From positions 1 through 10,940 of the forward strand of contig JAEURL010000289.1 of the NCBI GenBank assembly GCA_016789165.1: a stretch of 10,940 nt of DNA, given 5' to 3'. Within the stretch, counting starts at the first letter, position 1. Every line of letters starts with the position of its first letter. The notes beneath the pieces are model-generated. The model did not search any database and was not told the origin of the DNA. It saw only the letters and a program-made list of their open reading frames with translations. This document shows positions 1-7,300 of the stretch, in pieces. A program made the position numbers and the translations under genes. This stretch comes from Anaerolineales bacterium. GTDB lineage: Bacteria; Chloroflexota; Anaerolineae; Anaerolineales; UBA6663.

Positions 1-70
1 GGCCCAGGCTCATCCGCAAGCCGCGGCGGATAGCCGACTGGTCATCGACCAGCAAAATACGAATGGTCAT
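1..70 (-). CDS. Response regulator, N-terminal fragment (cut by window start)
   Basis: Reading the minus strand from the ATG at 70-68 gives 23 residues that begin MTIRILLVDDQSAIRRGLRM. This is the first beta strand and start of helix 1 of a CheY-like receiver domain. The paired aspartates of the acidic pocket (LVDD) are residues 9-10. The phosphoacceptor Asp, the Thr/Ser and Lys switch residues and any output domain lie outside the window. The segment closely resembles the starts of the two plus-strand regulators (MIIKILLADDHS and MPIRVMLVDDHT), so a NarL/FixJ-type LuxR regulator is the likely full product, but the output domain is not visible. It is transcribed away from the main operon and follows the small ORF at 139-336 after 68 bases. 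No clear Shine-Dalgarno sequence is seen before the ATG. Confidence 0.8.
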   Translation of the reverse strand, partial: MTIRILLVDDQSAIRRGLRMSLG

Positions 71-116
71 TACGGGCATAACATAAACGGGGTTCGCTAA
101 CATAGCTTGCGTCCTA

Positions 117-149
117 AGTCGGAGGCCGGCCTCGGTCTTTAGTCGGAGG
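117..149. repeat. Short direct repeat with a palindrome between the two minus-strand genes
   Basis: AGTCGGAGG occurs at 117-125 and again at 141-149, 24 bases apart. The first copy runs into the 12-base perfect palindrome GAGGCCGGCCTC at 122-133. The second copy overlaps the 3' end of the small minus-strand ORF, including part of its stop codon. The elements could form RNA structure or a protein site ahead of the minus-strand response regulator, but they are short, and in GC-rich DNA this could be chance. Confidence 0.25.
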
Positions 150-336
150 TCGACGCTTCGGCGCCGACCAGCAGAGCGAGGAGCAGGGCCAACAGGCCAA
201 CCGGCAGCCCGAAGAGCGCCATTGCCAGCGGACGCCCGGCGTGGTAAGCAACCAACGCCTGCGCGCGGGCCAGGGAACGCAAGTAGCGGGAAAAACGAAC
301 CGGAAGCGCCGAATACATGCCGTCATAATCGTTCAT
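139..336 (-). CDS. Possible small single-span membrane protein (hypothetical, 65 aa)
   Basis: An ATG at 336 on the minus strand opens a 65-residue frame ending at TAA (141-139). The first half is polar with several arginines (SRYLRSLARAQ). Residues about 37-58 form one strongly hydrophobic segment (LAMALFGLPVGLLALLLALL), followed by a short acidic tail (GAEASTSD). A positively charged N-terminal half followed by a membrane span fits a small tail-anchored or single-pass protein. I recognise no family. Third codon positions are only moderately GC-rich, unlike the plus-strand genes but similar to the neighbouring response-regulator fragment at 1-70. The frame stays open upstream to an ATG at 453, but that would overlap the opposing gene and its promoter, so the inner ATG is preferred. 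No good ribosome binding site is seen. It may be a non-functional frame; the hydrophobic profile and its position upstream of a co-directional regulator are the main support. Confidence 0.4.
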   Translation of the reverse strand: MNDYDGMYSALPVRFSRYLRSLARAQALVAYHAGRPLAMALFGLPVGLLALLLALLVGAEASTSD

Positions 337-352
337 CCCGCCGTGATTCACA

Positions 353-395
353 TCCGTCCCGGCGCTGACCGGCCTTCCGTCTTTCGGGGGACGGA
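353..395. promoter_or_regulatory. Candidate operator: three TCCGTC half-sites (one inverted)
   Basis: TCCGTC occurs at 353-358 and 376-381, and its exact reverse complement GACGGA at 390-395. The last two form a dyad with 6-base arms and an 8-base gap. The dyad centre lies about 50 bases upstream of the start point expected from the -10 box at 423-428, a plausible position for an activator. The region separates divergent genes, where a dimeric LuxR-type regulator such as the product of 2339-2989 could bind. This is inferred from repetition and position only; no known consensus is matched. Confidence 0.3.
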
Positions 396-419
396 TTCTG
401 TCGGCGCAAAGCAGGGCGA

Positions 420-428
420 TGCTATAAT
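420..428 (+). promoter_or_regulatory. Extended -10 promoter element of the plus-strand operon
   Basis: TGCTATAAT matches the extended -10 form TGnTATAAT, with a perfect TATAAT at 423-428. No convincing -35 hexamer lies 16-18 bases upstream, which is tolerated at extended -10 promoters. The expected transcription start is near 434-436, so the ATG at 443 would have a leader of fewer than 10 bases and no room for a normal Shine-Dalgarno sequence. Such an AT-rich hexamer stands out in this GC-rich DNA. Confidence 0.6.
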
Positions 429-442
429 CGGACTTGACCCGC

Positions 443-2305
443 ATGATTATCAAAATCCTGCTTGCCGACGACCACAGCGTGGTGCGTCAAGGCCTGCGAA
501 TGTTCCTGACCCTGGACCCAGAGTTGCAGGTGCTGGGTGAGGCCGCTAACGGCGCCGAAGCCGTGGCGCTGGCCGAGACGCTTAAGCCCGACGTCGTGCT
601 GATGGACCTGCTCATGCCCGTGATGAGCGGCCTGGACGCGACGGCCGCTATCCGCGCGCGGGCCGACGCGCCGCAGGTGATCATCCTGACGAGCGTGATG
701 GAGGACGCCGCGGTGACGGCCGTCTTCCGGGCCGGCGCGGTCGGCTATCTGCTCAAGAGCACCGAGGCGGACGAGCTGCGGCGGGCCATCAAAGAAGCCG
801 CCGCCGGCCATCCGCAGTTCTCGCCGCAGGTGGCGGCGCGCCTGTTGATGGAGGCCCAGCAGACCGCCGGCCAGGACGCTTTCACCGACCAGGAGGCCGA
901 AGTCCTGCGCCTGGCCGCGCAGGGCCTCTCGCATGGCGAAATCGCGGGCCGGCTGCTGGTGCCAGAGCCGGCCGTGCACGGCGCCATCGGCGGCATTCTG
1001 GACAAGCTGCGGCTGGCCGATCAGGCCCAGGCCGCCCTGCTCGAATTCTCCAACCAATTGCTCAGCCGGCCGGACTCGCCGGCGCTGATGACGACACTGG
1101 TGCAGGAGACCCAGCGCCTGCTGGCCACCGACGCCTGCGCGGTGCTGCTCTTGAGCGTGGACCGCCAAAGCCTGGTCTTCCGCGCCGCCAGCGGCTGGCG
1201 CCAGGACCCGGTGGCCTCCGGCCGGCGGCTGGCCCTGCACTGGGAGAGCGCCGTGGGCGCCGGCCAGGTGATGCGCACCGGCCAGGCCTGGCAGACCGCC
1301 GACCTGGCCACGGTGGTGGCGGACAGCGCGCGCGAGGCCGCCGCCGACGCGGCCGCCGCCTGGCTGGACGAGGGCTTCCGCGGGCACGCCTTGATCCCGC
1401 TGGTGGCCGAGGGGCGCGTGGTGGGGGTGCTGGCCCTCAACAGCCGGCGCCCGCGCCGGCTGAGCGACGAGGAGATCCGCTTCCTGCGGCTGCTCGCCAA
1501 CCAGGCGGCGCTGGTGCTGGTGCAGGCCCGCCTGCTGGAGGCCGAACGCGTCCAGCACGGCCTGGAGGAGGACCTGGCGGTGGCGCGCCAGATCCAGCTC
1601 AGCCTGCTGCCCGAGCACAGCCCGCAGATGAGCGGCTGGGAATTTGCGGCCGCCTACCGGGCGGCCCAGCAGGTGGGCGGCGACCTGTATGACTTCGTGG
1701 AATTGCCGGGCACGCCGCCGCGTCTGGGGCTGCTGATCGCCGATGTCTCCGGCAAAGGCGCGGCCGCGGCGCTGTTCATGGCGCACACGCGGGCCGTGGT
1801 CCGCGCGGCGGCCCTGACCGAAAAGGGGCCGGCCGCCGCCCTGGAGCTGGCCAACGCGCAGATTCTCAAGGACAACCAGACCAGCCACTTCGTCAGCGCT
1901 TTCTACGGCGTGCTGGACACGGCCAGCGGCCGGCTGACCTTCGCCAACGGCGGCCACAACCGGCCGCTGTGGTGGCGCGCCGCGGCCGGCGACTTCACCG
2001 AGTTGAACAGCCAGGGCATCGTGCTCGGCCTGCTGCCGGCCGTGGAGCTGGAAGAGCTGGAAAAATCCCTGGCGCCGGGCGATCTGGTGGTGCTCTACAC
2101 CGACGGCATCACCGAGGCCATCAACCCGGCCGAGGAGCTGTTCGGCGAGGCGCGCCTGCGCGGCGCCATCGCCGCCGTGGAACCTAAGACGCCGCAGCGG
2201 GTGGTGGACGCCATCCTGGAGGCCGTGCAGGCGTTCAGCAGCGGCGCCCCGCAGGCCGACGACTTCACGCTGGTGGCTGTCCGCCGGCTGGCGGACGGTG
2301 GATAA
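443..2305 (+). CDS. Response regulator-controlled PP2C phosphatase (REC / degenerate LuxR-HTH / GAF / SpoIIE-RsbU)
   Basis: This 620-residue cytoplasmic protein is predicted to be a phospho-receiver-controlled serine/threonine phosphatase. Residues 1-122 are a receiver domain with acidic pair D9-D10, phosphoacceptor D55 in LMDLLMPVM, T83 and K105. Residues 147-205 align with a LuxR/NarL helix-turn-helix whose recognition helix has lost its polar contact residues (EPAVHGAIGGILDKL). Residues about 210-365 form a GAF domain (PLVAEGRVVGVLALN near its end). After the linker DLAVARQIQLSLLP comes a SpoIIE/RsbU PP2C domain (about 395-616) with GGDLYDF (412-418), ADVSGKG (433-439), NGGHNRPL (502-509), LYTDGITEA (551-559) and ADDFTL (605-610), so the metal-binding aspartates are present. 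Family members usually dephosphorylate STAS anti-anti-sigma proteins; none is encoded here. ATG 443 is chosen because MIIKILLADD is a standard receiver start; an in-frame TTG at 434 would add three residues. It is the first gene of the operon and lies 33 bases before its paralogue. Confidence 0.93.
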   Translation: MIIKILLADDHSVVRQGLRMFLTLDPELQVLGEAANGAEAVALAETLKPDVVLMDLLMPVMSGLDATAAIRARADAPQVIILTSVMEDAAVTAVFRAGAVGYLLKSTEADELRRAIKEAAAGHPQFSPQVAARLLMEAQQTAGQDAFTDQEAEVLRLAAQGLSHGEIAGRLLVPEPAVHGAIGGILDKLRLADQAQAALLEFSNQLLSRPDSPALMTTLVQETQRLLATDACAVLLLSVDRQSLVFRAASGWRQDPVASGRRLALHWESAVGAGQVMRTGQAWQTADLATVVADSAREAAADAAAAWLDEGFRGHALIPLVAEGRVVGVLALNSRRPRRLSDEEIRFLRLLANQAALVLVQARLLEAERVQHGLEEDLAVARQIQLSLLPEHSPQMSGWEFAAAYRAAQQVGGDLYDFVELPGTPPRLGLLIADVSGKGAAAALFMAHTRAVVRAAALTEKGPAAALELANAQILKDNQTSHFVSAFYGVLDTASGRLTFANGGHNRPLWWRAAAGDFTELNSQGIVLGLLPAVELEELEKSLAPGDLVVLYTDGITEAINPAEELFGEARLRGAIAAVEPKTPQRVVDAILEAVQAFSSGAPQADDFTLVAVRRLADGG

Positions 2306-2327
2306 CGGTTTATTCGTTTAGCTCAAC

Positions 2328-2333
2328 GAGGTG
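2328..2333 (+). promoter_or_regulatory. Ribosome binding site of the second response regulator
   Basis: GAGGTG lies 5 bases before the ATG at 2339, a good Shine-Dalgarno match that fixes this start. It sits in a 33-base gap that is noticeably AT-richer (TTTATTCGTTTAG) than the surrounding genes. Confidence 0.6.
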
Positions 2334-2338
2334 CACAC

Positions 2339-2989
2339 ATGCCGATCCGGGTCATGCTTGTCGACGATCACACCGTGGTGCGCCAGGGCCTGCGCATGTT
2401 CCTGGCGCTCGAACCCGACCTGGAAGTGGTGGGCGAGGCCGAAAACGGCGCCGAGGCTGTGCGCATGGCCAAGGACCTGCGGCCGGACGTGATCCTGATG
2501 GACCTGCTGATGCCGGTGATGGATGGCATCACGGCCATCGGCGTCCTGCGCCGCGAACAGCCGGACACGGAAGTGATCGCGCTGACCAGCGTGCTGGAAG
2601 ACGAGAAGGTGGTCGGCGCGGTGCGGGCCGGCGCCATCGGCTACCTGCTCAAGGACACCCAGGCCGACGAGCTGTGCCGGGCCATCAAAGCCGCGGCGGC
2701 CGGCCAGGTGCAGCTCTCGCCGCAAGCCGCCGCGCGGCTGATGCGCGAGGTGAAGGCGCCGGAAAGCCCGGAGACGCTCACCGAGCGCGAGACCGAAGTG
2801 CTGCGGCTGCTGGCCAAGGGCCAATCCAACAAGGAGATCGCCCAGGGGCTGGTGATCGGCGAGAAGACGGTCAAGACGCACGTCAGCAACATCCTGGCCA
2901 AGCTGGGCGTGCCCAGCCGCACCCAGGCGGCCCTGTACGCGGTGCGCATTGGGCTGGTCTCCGCGGACACCGCCGGCCAGCATGGCTAA
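2339..2989 (+). CDS. NarL/FixJ-family response regulator (REC + LuxR-type HTH)
   Basis: This 216-residue protein is a two-component transcription factor of usual length. The receiver domain (1-122) has the acidic pair D9-D10, phosphoacceptor D55 (VILMDLLMPVMDG), switch T83 (ALTS) and K105 (YLLKDTQADEL). The C-terminal LuxR helix-turn-helix (about 146-206) is intact: LTERETEVLRLLAKGQSNKEIA, then the recognition helix EKTVKTHVSNILAKL. NarL-type regulators are phosphorylated by HisKA_3 kinases, and a kinase of this class is encoded at 4345-7428, so the two are a likely pair. Residues 1-200 align without gaps to the N-terminus of the preceding phosphatase fusion, marking a tandem duplication. The gene has its own GAGGTG ribosome binding site, and its last 8 bases overlap the next gene (ATGGCTAA). 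It may autoregulate the operon through the half-sites at 353-395, which is inference. Confidence 0.95.
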   Translation: MPIRVMLVDDHTVVRQGLRMFLALEPDLEVVGEAENGAEAVRMAKDLRPDVILMDLLMPVMDGITAIGVLRREQPDTEVIALTSVLEDEKVVGAVRAGAIGYLLKDTQADELCRAIKAAAAGQVQLSPQAAARLMREVKAPESPETLTERETEVLRLLAKGQSNKEIAQGLVIGEKTVKTHVSNILAKLGVPSRTQAALYAVRIGLVSADTAGQHG

Positions 2990-4328
2990 ACTCGCCCGCG
3001 CGCTGATCGGGCTGGGGCTGGCGCTCAGCCTGGCGGCCTGTCAGGCGTTGGGGGCCACGCCGCCGGCCGAACCGGTGACTCTCCGCTTCACCTACTGGGG
3101 CTCGCCGGTGGAGAAGGAGGCCATCGAACGCATGGTGCGCGCCTTCGAGGCCGCCAACCCGGATATCCGGGTGGACGCCCGGCACTATCCGAATGCCGAG
3201 TACCTGGCGCAGGTCTCGGCCATGCTGGCCAGCGGCGACCCGCCTGACGTGGGCTACCTGTTTGAAACCCACGCCGCCGAGTGGGCCAGCCAGGGCAAGG
3301 TGCTGGACCTGACCGACGTCTTCCACTCCGACCCGGACCTGGCCGCCCGCCTGCCGGAGACGTACTACTACTTCGCGCCGGGGCGCACGCTCGGCACCAG
3401 CACGGCCAGCGAGATCGTCCTGCTGTTCTACAACCGCGCCGTCTTTGACCGGGCCGGCCTGCCCTACCCGCCGGCGCGCGCCGAGGAGGCCTGGACCTGG
3501 GACGAGTTCGTGGCGGTGGCCCGCCAACTGACCGTGGACGTGAACGGCCGCCACCCCGGCGAACCGGGCTTCGACCCGGACCAGGTGCAGACCTACGGCG
3601 TCTCCTTCGACAAAGACTTCTGGTACGGCTACTTCCCCTTCATCTACAGCAACGGCGGCGCGGTGGTGGACGAGGCCGGGCGGCAGCTGCTGCTGGACTC
3701 GCCCGCGGCGGTGGAGGCCGTCCAACGGCTGGCCGACCTGATGTGGGTGGACGGCGTGATGCCGACGCCCGAACGCCAGAGCCACCTGCCGGCCAGCGAC
3801 GCCCTGCTGCAGACCGGCCAGCTGGCCATGGACATCCGCGGCCAGTGGAAGCTCCTGGATTACGCCAGCCTGCAGGGCCTGGACCTGGGCGTGGCCGTCC
3901 TGCCCAAATTCAAGGAGCCGCGCACCGTCATCCTGGGCAGCCCCACCGTCATCTTCGCCGGCACCCGCGACCGCGCCGCCGCGCTGAAGTTCTACAAGTT
4001 CCACAACGACCCGCGCGCCGTGGACCTGTACGCGCGCGGCCTGTGGATGCCCCTGCAGCGCGACTACTACACCAACCCGGACCTGATCGCGGCCTGGCTG
4101 AACAACCCGGCCCACCCGGCCGAGGCCCGCACCGCGCTGGTGGACTATGCGCTGTGCTGCGTGGTGCGCTCGCCGCACTACGACGTGAAGAATTTCGGCC
4201 GCATCACCACCGAAATCATCCAGCCGGCCCTGGACCGCGTCTGGGCCGGCCAGGCCGCGCCGGCCGCGGCGCTGGCCGAGGCCGTGCAGGCCGCGGCCCC
4301 GCTGCTGGCCGGGCGCTGGGATCGGTGA
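2982..4328 (+). CDS. Extracellular solute-binding lipoprotein, family 1 (Sec-type signal)
   Basis: This 448-residue exported protein is predicted to bind a small solute, most likely a sugar, outside the membrane. From ATG 2982 it begins MAKLARALIGLGLALSLAAC, a Sec lipoprotein signal with lipobox LAAC and lipidated Cys20. An upstream in-frame ATG (2949) would bury the signal inside an 11-residue extension and is rejected. The mature part shows the family 1 pattern: TLRFTYWGSP near the N-terminus, AFEAANPDIRVDARHYPNAE, MLASGDPPDVGYLFE, LLFYNRAVFDRAGLPYPP, WTWDEFVAVARQLT, and the tail IIQPALDRVWAG. Length is normal for the family (about 400-450). It overlaps the regulator gene by 8 bases and ends 16 bases before a sensor kinase, with no ABC permease or ATPase in the window. 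This suggests a sensory binding protein, although an ATPase/permease elsewhere cannot be excluded. Cys392-Cys393 form a vicinal pair. The substrate cannot be read from the sequence. Confidence 0.92.
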   Translation: MAKLARALIGLGLALSLAACQALGATPPAEPVTLRFTYWGSPVEKEAIERMVRAFEAANPDIRVDARHYPNAEYLAQVSAMLASGDPPDVGYLFETHAAEWASQGKVLDLTDVFHSDPDLAARLPETYYYFAPGRTLGTSTASEIVLLFYNRAVFDRAGLPYPPARAEEAWTWDEFVAVARQLTVDVNGRHPGEPGFDPDQVQTYGVSFDKDFWYGYFPFIYSNGGAVVDEAGRQLLLDSPAAVEAVQRLADLMWVDGVMPTPERQSHLPASDALLQTGQLAMDIRGQWKLLDYASLQGLDLGVAVLPKFKEPRTVILGSPTVIFAGTRDRAAALKFYKFHNDPRAVDLYARGLWMPLQRDYYTNPDLIAAWLNNPAHPAEARTALVDYALCCVVRSPHYDVKNFGRITTEIIQPALDRVWAGQAAPAAALAEAVQAAAPLLAGRWDR

Positions 4329-4344
4329 TCAACCGGCGGACGGT

Positions 4345-7300
4345 ATGCTGACGTCCAGCCTGCGCTTCCGGCTCCTCATTCTGGTCCTGCTGGCGGTGGC
4401 GCCGGCCGGCGCCTTCATGGCCTACAGCGCCACGCAAGACCGCGCCGCCGCGACCGCCGCGGCGGAACGCGAGGCCCTGCGCGTGGTGCGCCAGGCCGCG
4501 CGCGATCAGGCCGCGCTGATTGAGCAGGCCCGCCAGGCCCTGGTCTACCTATCCCAGAGCCCGGCCCTGCGGGCCGGCGCCTTCCCCGCCTGCAGCACCA
4601 TCTACAGCGATCTGCGCGCCCAGTATCTGCAAGCCTTCCCGCGCTACGCCAACCTGGGGCTCATCGCCCCGGACGGCGCGGTGACCTGCAGCGTGGAGCC
4701 GGTCAGCGGGCCCATCAACGTGGCCGACCGGCCCTATTTCCAGCACGCGCTACGCACGCTGGAGTTCACCATCGGCGAGGCCGTCATCGACCCGGCCCGC
4801 GGCCAGGCCTTTATCAACTTCGTCTACCCCGTGCTGGATTTCAGCGGCCAGGTCCGGCTGATGCTGTTCGCCACCCTCAACCTGAGCTGGCTGAACGATC
4901 TGGCCGCCGCCGCCGATCTGCCGGCCGGCTCCACCTTGAGCGTCCTCGACTCGGCCGGCATCATCCTGGCCCGCTTCCCGGAGCCGGAGCGCTGGGTGGG
5001 CCAGACCTTTGACATCGGCGTCCTGCCGCCCGATCTCACGGTGGGCCGGAGCGAGGGCACGCTGGAGCTGACCGGCGCCGACGGTGTCCGGCGCTTGTTC
5101 GCCTACGCCCCGCTCCATCCGCAGTCCACGGGCGCCAACGCCTTGAGCGTCAACGTGGGCATCCCCACCGAGGTGGTTTTCGCCCAGGCCAACCGCAGCC
5201 TGCTCAACAGCCTGCTGCTGCTCGGCCTGCTGGCCGGCGCGGTGCTGGCCGGCACCTGGCTGGGCGGCGAGTTCCTGGTGATCCGGCCGGTGGAGCGGCT
5301 GCTGCGCGCCACCCAGCGCCTGGCCGCCGGCGACCTGAAGGCCCGCGCCGGCCCCGCGGCGCGCGGCCAGGCCGGTGAGCTGGCCCAGCTGGCGCAGGCC
5401 TTCGACCAGATGGCCGACGCTCTGGAACAGCGCGACGCCGTGCTGCTGGCCCGCGCCCACCAGCTCCAGGAGAGCGAGGAGCGCTACCGCACCCTGGCCC
5501 ACAATTTCCCCAACGGCGCCGTGCTGCTCTTCGACGCCGACTTGCGCTACACCCTGGCCGACGGCGCCGGCCTGGCCGAGGTCGGCCTCTCGCCCGAGGC
5601 CCTGGAAGGCCGGACGATCCAGGAGGTCTTCCCGCCCGAGGTGTGCGCGCTGCTGGAGCCGCCTTTCCGCGCCGCCCTGGCCGGCGAGGCCTCCGCCTTC
5701 GAAGTGCCGTTCGCGGACCGGCTCTACCTGGTGCATACCGTGCCGGTGCGCGACGCCGCCGGCGCCGTGACCGCCGGCCTGGTGACCACCCAGGACATCA
5801 CGGCCCGCCAGCAGGCCGAGGCCGAACGCCGCGAGCGCGAGGCCCAGTACCGCAGCATCTTCGAGTCGGTCAGCGACGGGCTGTTCATCGTCAACCCGGC
5901 CGGCGAGATTGTGGAGCTCAACCCGGCCGCCGCCCGGAATGCCAGCGACGGGCCGGCCCTGTTCATGCCGCCGGAATACCATGAGCTCTTCGTGCCCGAG
6001 CACCGCGCCGTGGCCGACGACCTGCTGCGCTCGGTGAGCGAGGGCGTGGAGTTCCGCAGCCTGGCCCTGATGCCGCGCCGCGTCGGCCCGCCGCTGCTGG
6101 CCGAGGTGCTGGGCGCGCCCATCCTGTACGGCGGCCGGCCGCACGCCCTGGTGGTGATCCGCGACGTCTCGGAGGTGGTCCAGGCTCAGCAGCTGCTCGA
6201 ACAGCGCGTGGACGAGCGCACCCGCCAGCTCACCTCGCTGCTGCAGGTGGCGCGCAACGTCTCCTCCACCTTGGAGCTGGAGCCCCTGCTCAGCCTGATC
6301 CTGGACGAGCTCCAGCAGGTGGTGGATTACCGGCTGGCGAGCCTGTACGTGCTGGCCGAGGACGAGGCCACGCTGGTGCTGCTCCAAGAGCGCGGCGGCC
6401 GGGATCAGGTGGGCGAGCGCGCCAACCTGCGCGACTATCCCGAGACGCGCGAGATGCTGCGGCGCGGTGAGCCGTTGCTGGTGGCGGACGTCAGCGCCGA
6501 CACGCCGGCGGCCGTCCAGTGGCGGGCGGCGGTGGCCGCCCATCCCCAGCCCGGGAAGTTCGCGGACATCGCCTCCTGGCTGGGCCTGCCGCTGCGCGCC
6601 CGCGAACGCAGCCTGGGCGTGCTCAACCTGGCCCACGATCAGCCCAACTACTACACGCCAGAACGCACGCGGCTGGCCCTGGCCCTGGCCGATCAGGCGG
6701 CGGTGGCCATCGAGAACGCCCGGCTGTACGAGCGCGGCCGCGACCTGGCGGCCCTGGAGGAACGCCAGAAGCTGGCCCGCGAGCTGCACGACTCCGTCTC
6801 GCAGGCCCTGTACGGCATCGCCCTGGGCGCCCGCACCGCCCGCACCCTGCTGGACCGCGGAGCCAGCAGCGCCGAGGCCCTGGCCGACCCGCTGGATTAC
6901 GTGCTGTCGCTGGCCGAGGCCGGCCTGGCCGAGATGCGCGCCCTGATCTTCGAGCTGCGGCCCGAATCGCTCAAGACCGAAGGCCTGGTGGCCGCCCTCA
7001 CCAAGCAGACTGACTCGCTGCGTATCCGCCATCGCCTGGAGGTGCGGACGGCGTTCGGGCCGGAGCCCGCCCTGCCGTTGGAGGCCAAGGAGGCCCTCTA
7101 CCGGGTGGCGCAGGAGGCCATGCACAACATCGGCAAGCACGCCCGCGCGGCGCGCGTGGATGTGCGCCTGGAGAGCGCCGGCGACTGCGCCATCCTGCGG
7201 GTGAACGATGACGGCGTGGGCTTCAACCCGGAGGCCGATTTCCCGGGCCACCTGGGCCTGCGCTCGATGCGCGAGCGCGCTGAGCGGCTGGGCGGCCGCT

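Noticed and set aside
71..138. Promoter for the minus-strand response regulator (TATGTT shortly before its ATG)
   Set aside because: The hexamer is a weak -10 match without a -35 or extended element, so it was not listed.
422..1957. Long minus-strand open frame opposite the phosphatase fusion
   Set aside because: It encodes a His/Gln/Gly/Arg-rich sequence with no recognisable domain. It is the antisense shadow of a GC-rich gene whose plus-strand product has clear REC, GAF and SpoIIE motifs.
2949..2981. Earlier ATG start for the first SBP (11 extra residues)
   Set aside because: It would put MGWSPRTPPAS ahead of a normal lipoprotein signal and enlarge the overlap with the regulator gene. The ATG at 2982 gives a textbook signal peptide.
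2883..4178. 431-residue minus-strand open frame opposite the first SBP
   Set aside because: Low-complexity His/Val/Gly/Arg composition and no motif; the plus strand has a full SBP with signal peptide.
4750..7251. 833-residue minus-strand open frame opposite the kinase
   Set aside because: Its length is striking but is expected from strong G/C third-position bias. The translation is repetitive Gln/Gly/Ala/His without domains, while the plus strand holds a complete kinase.
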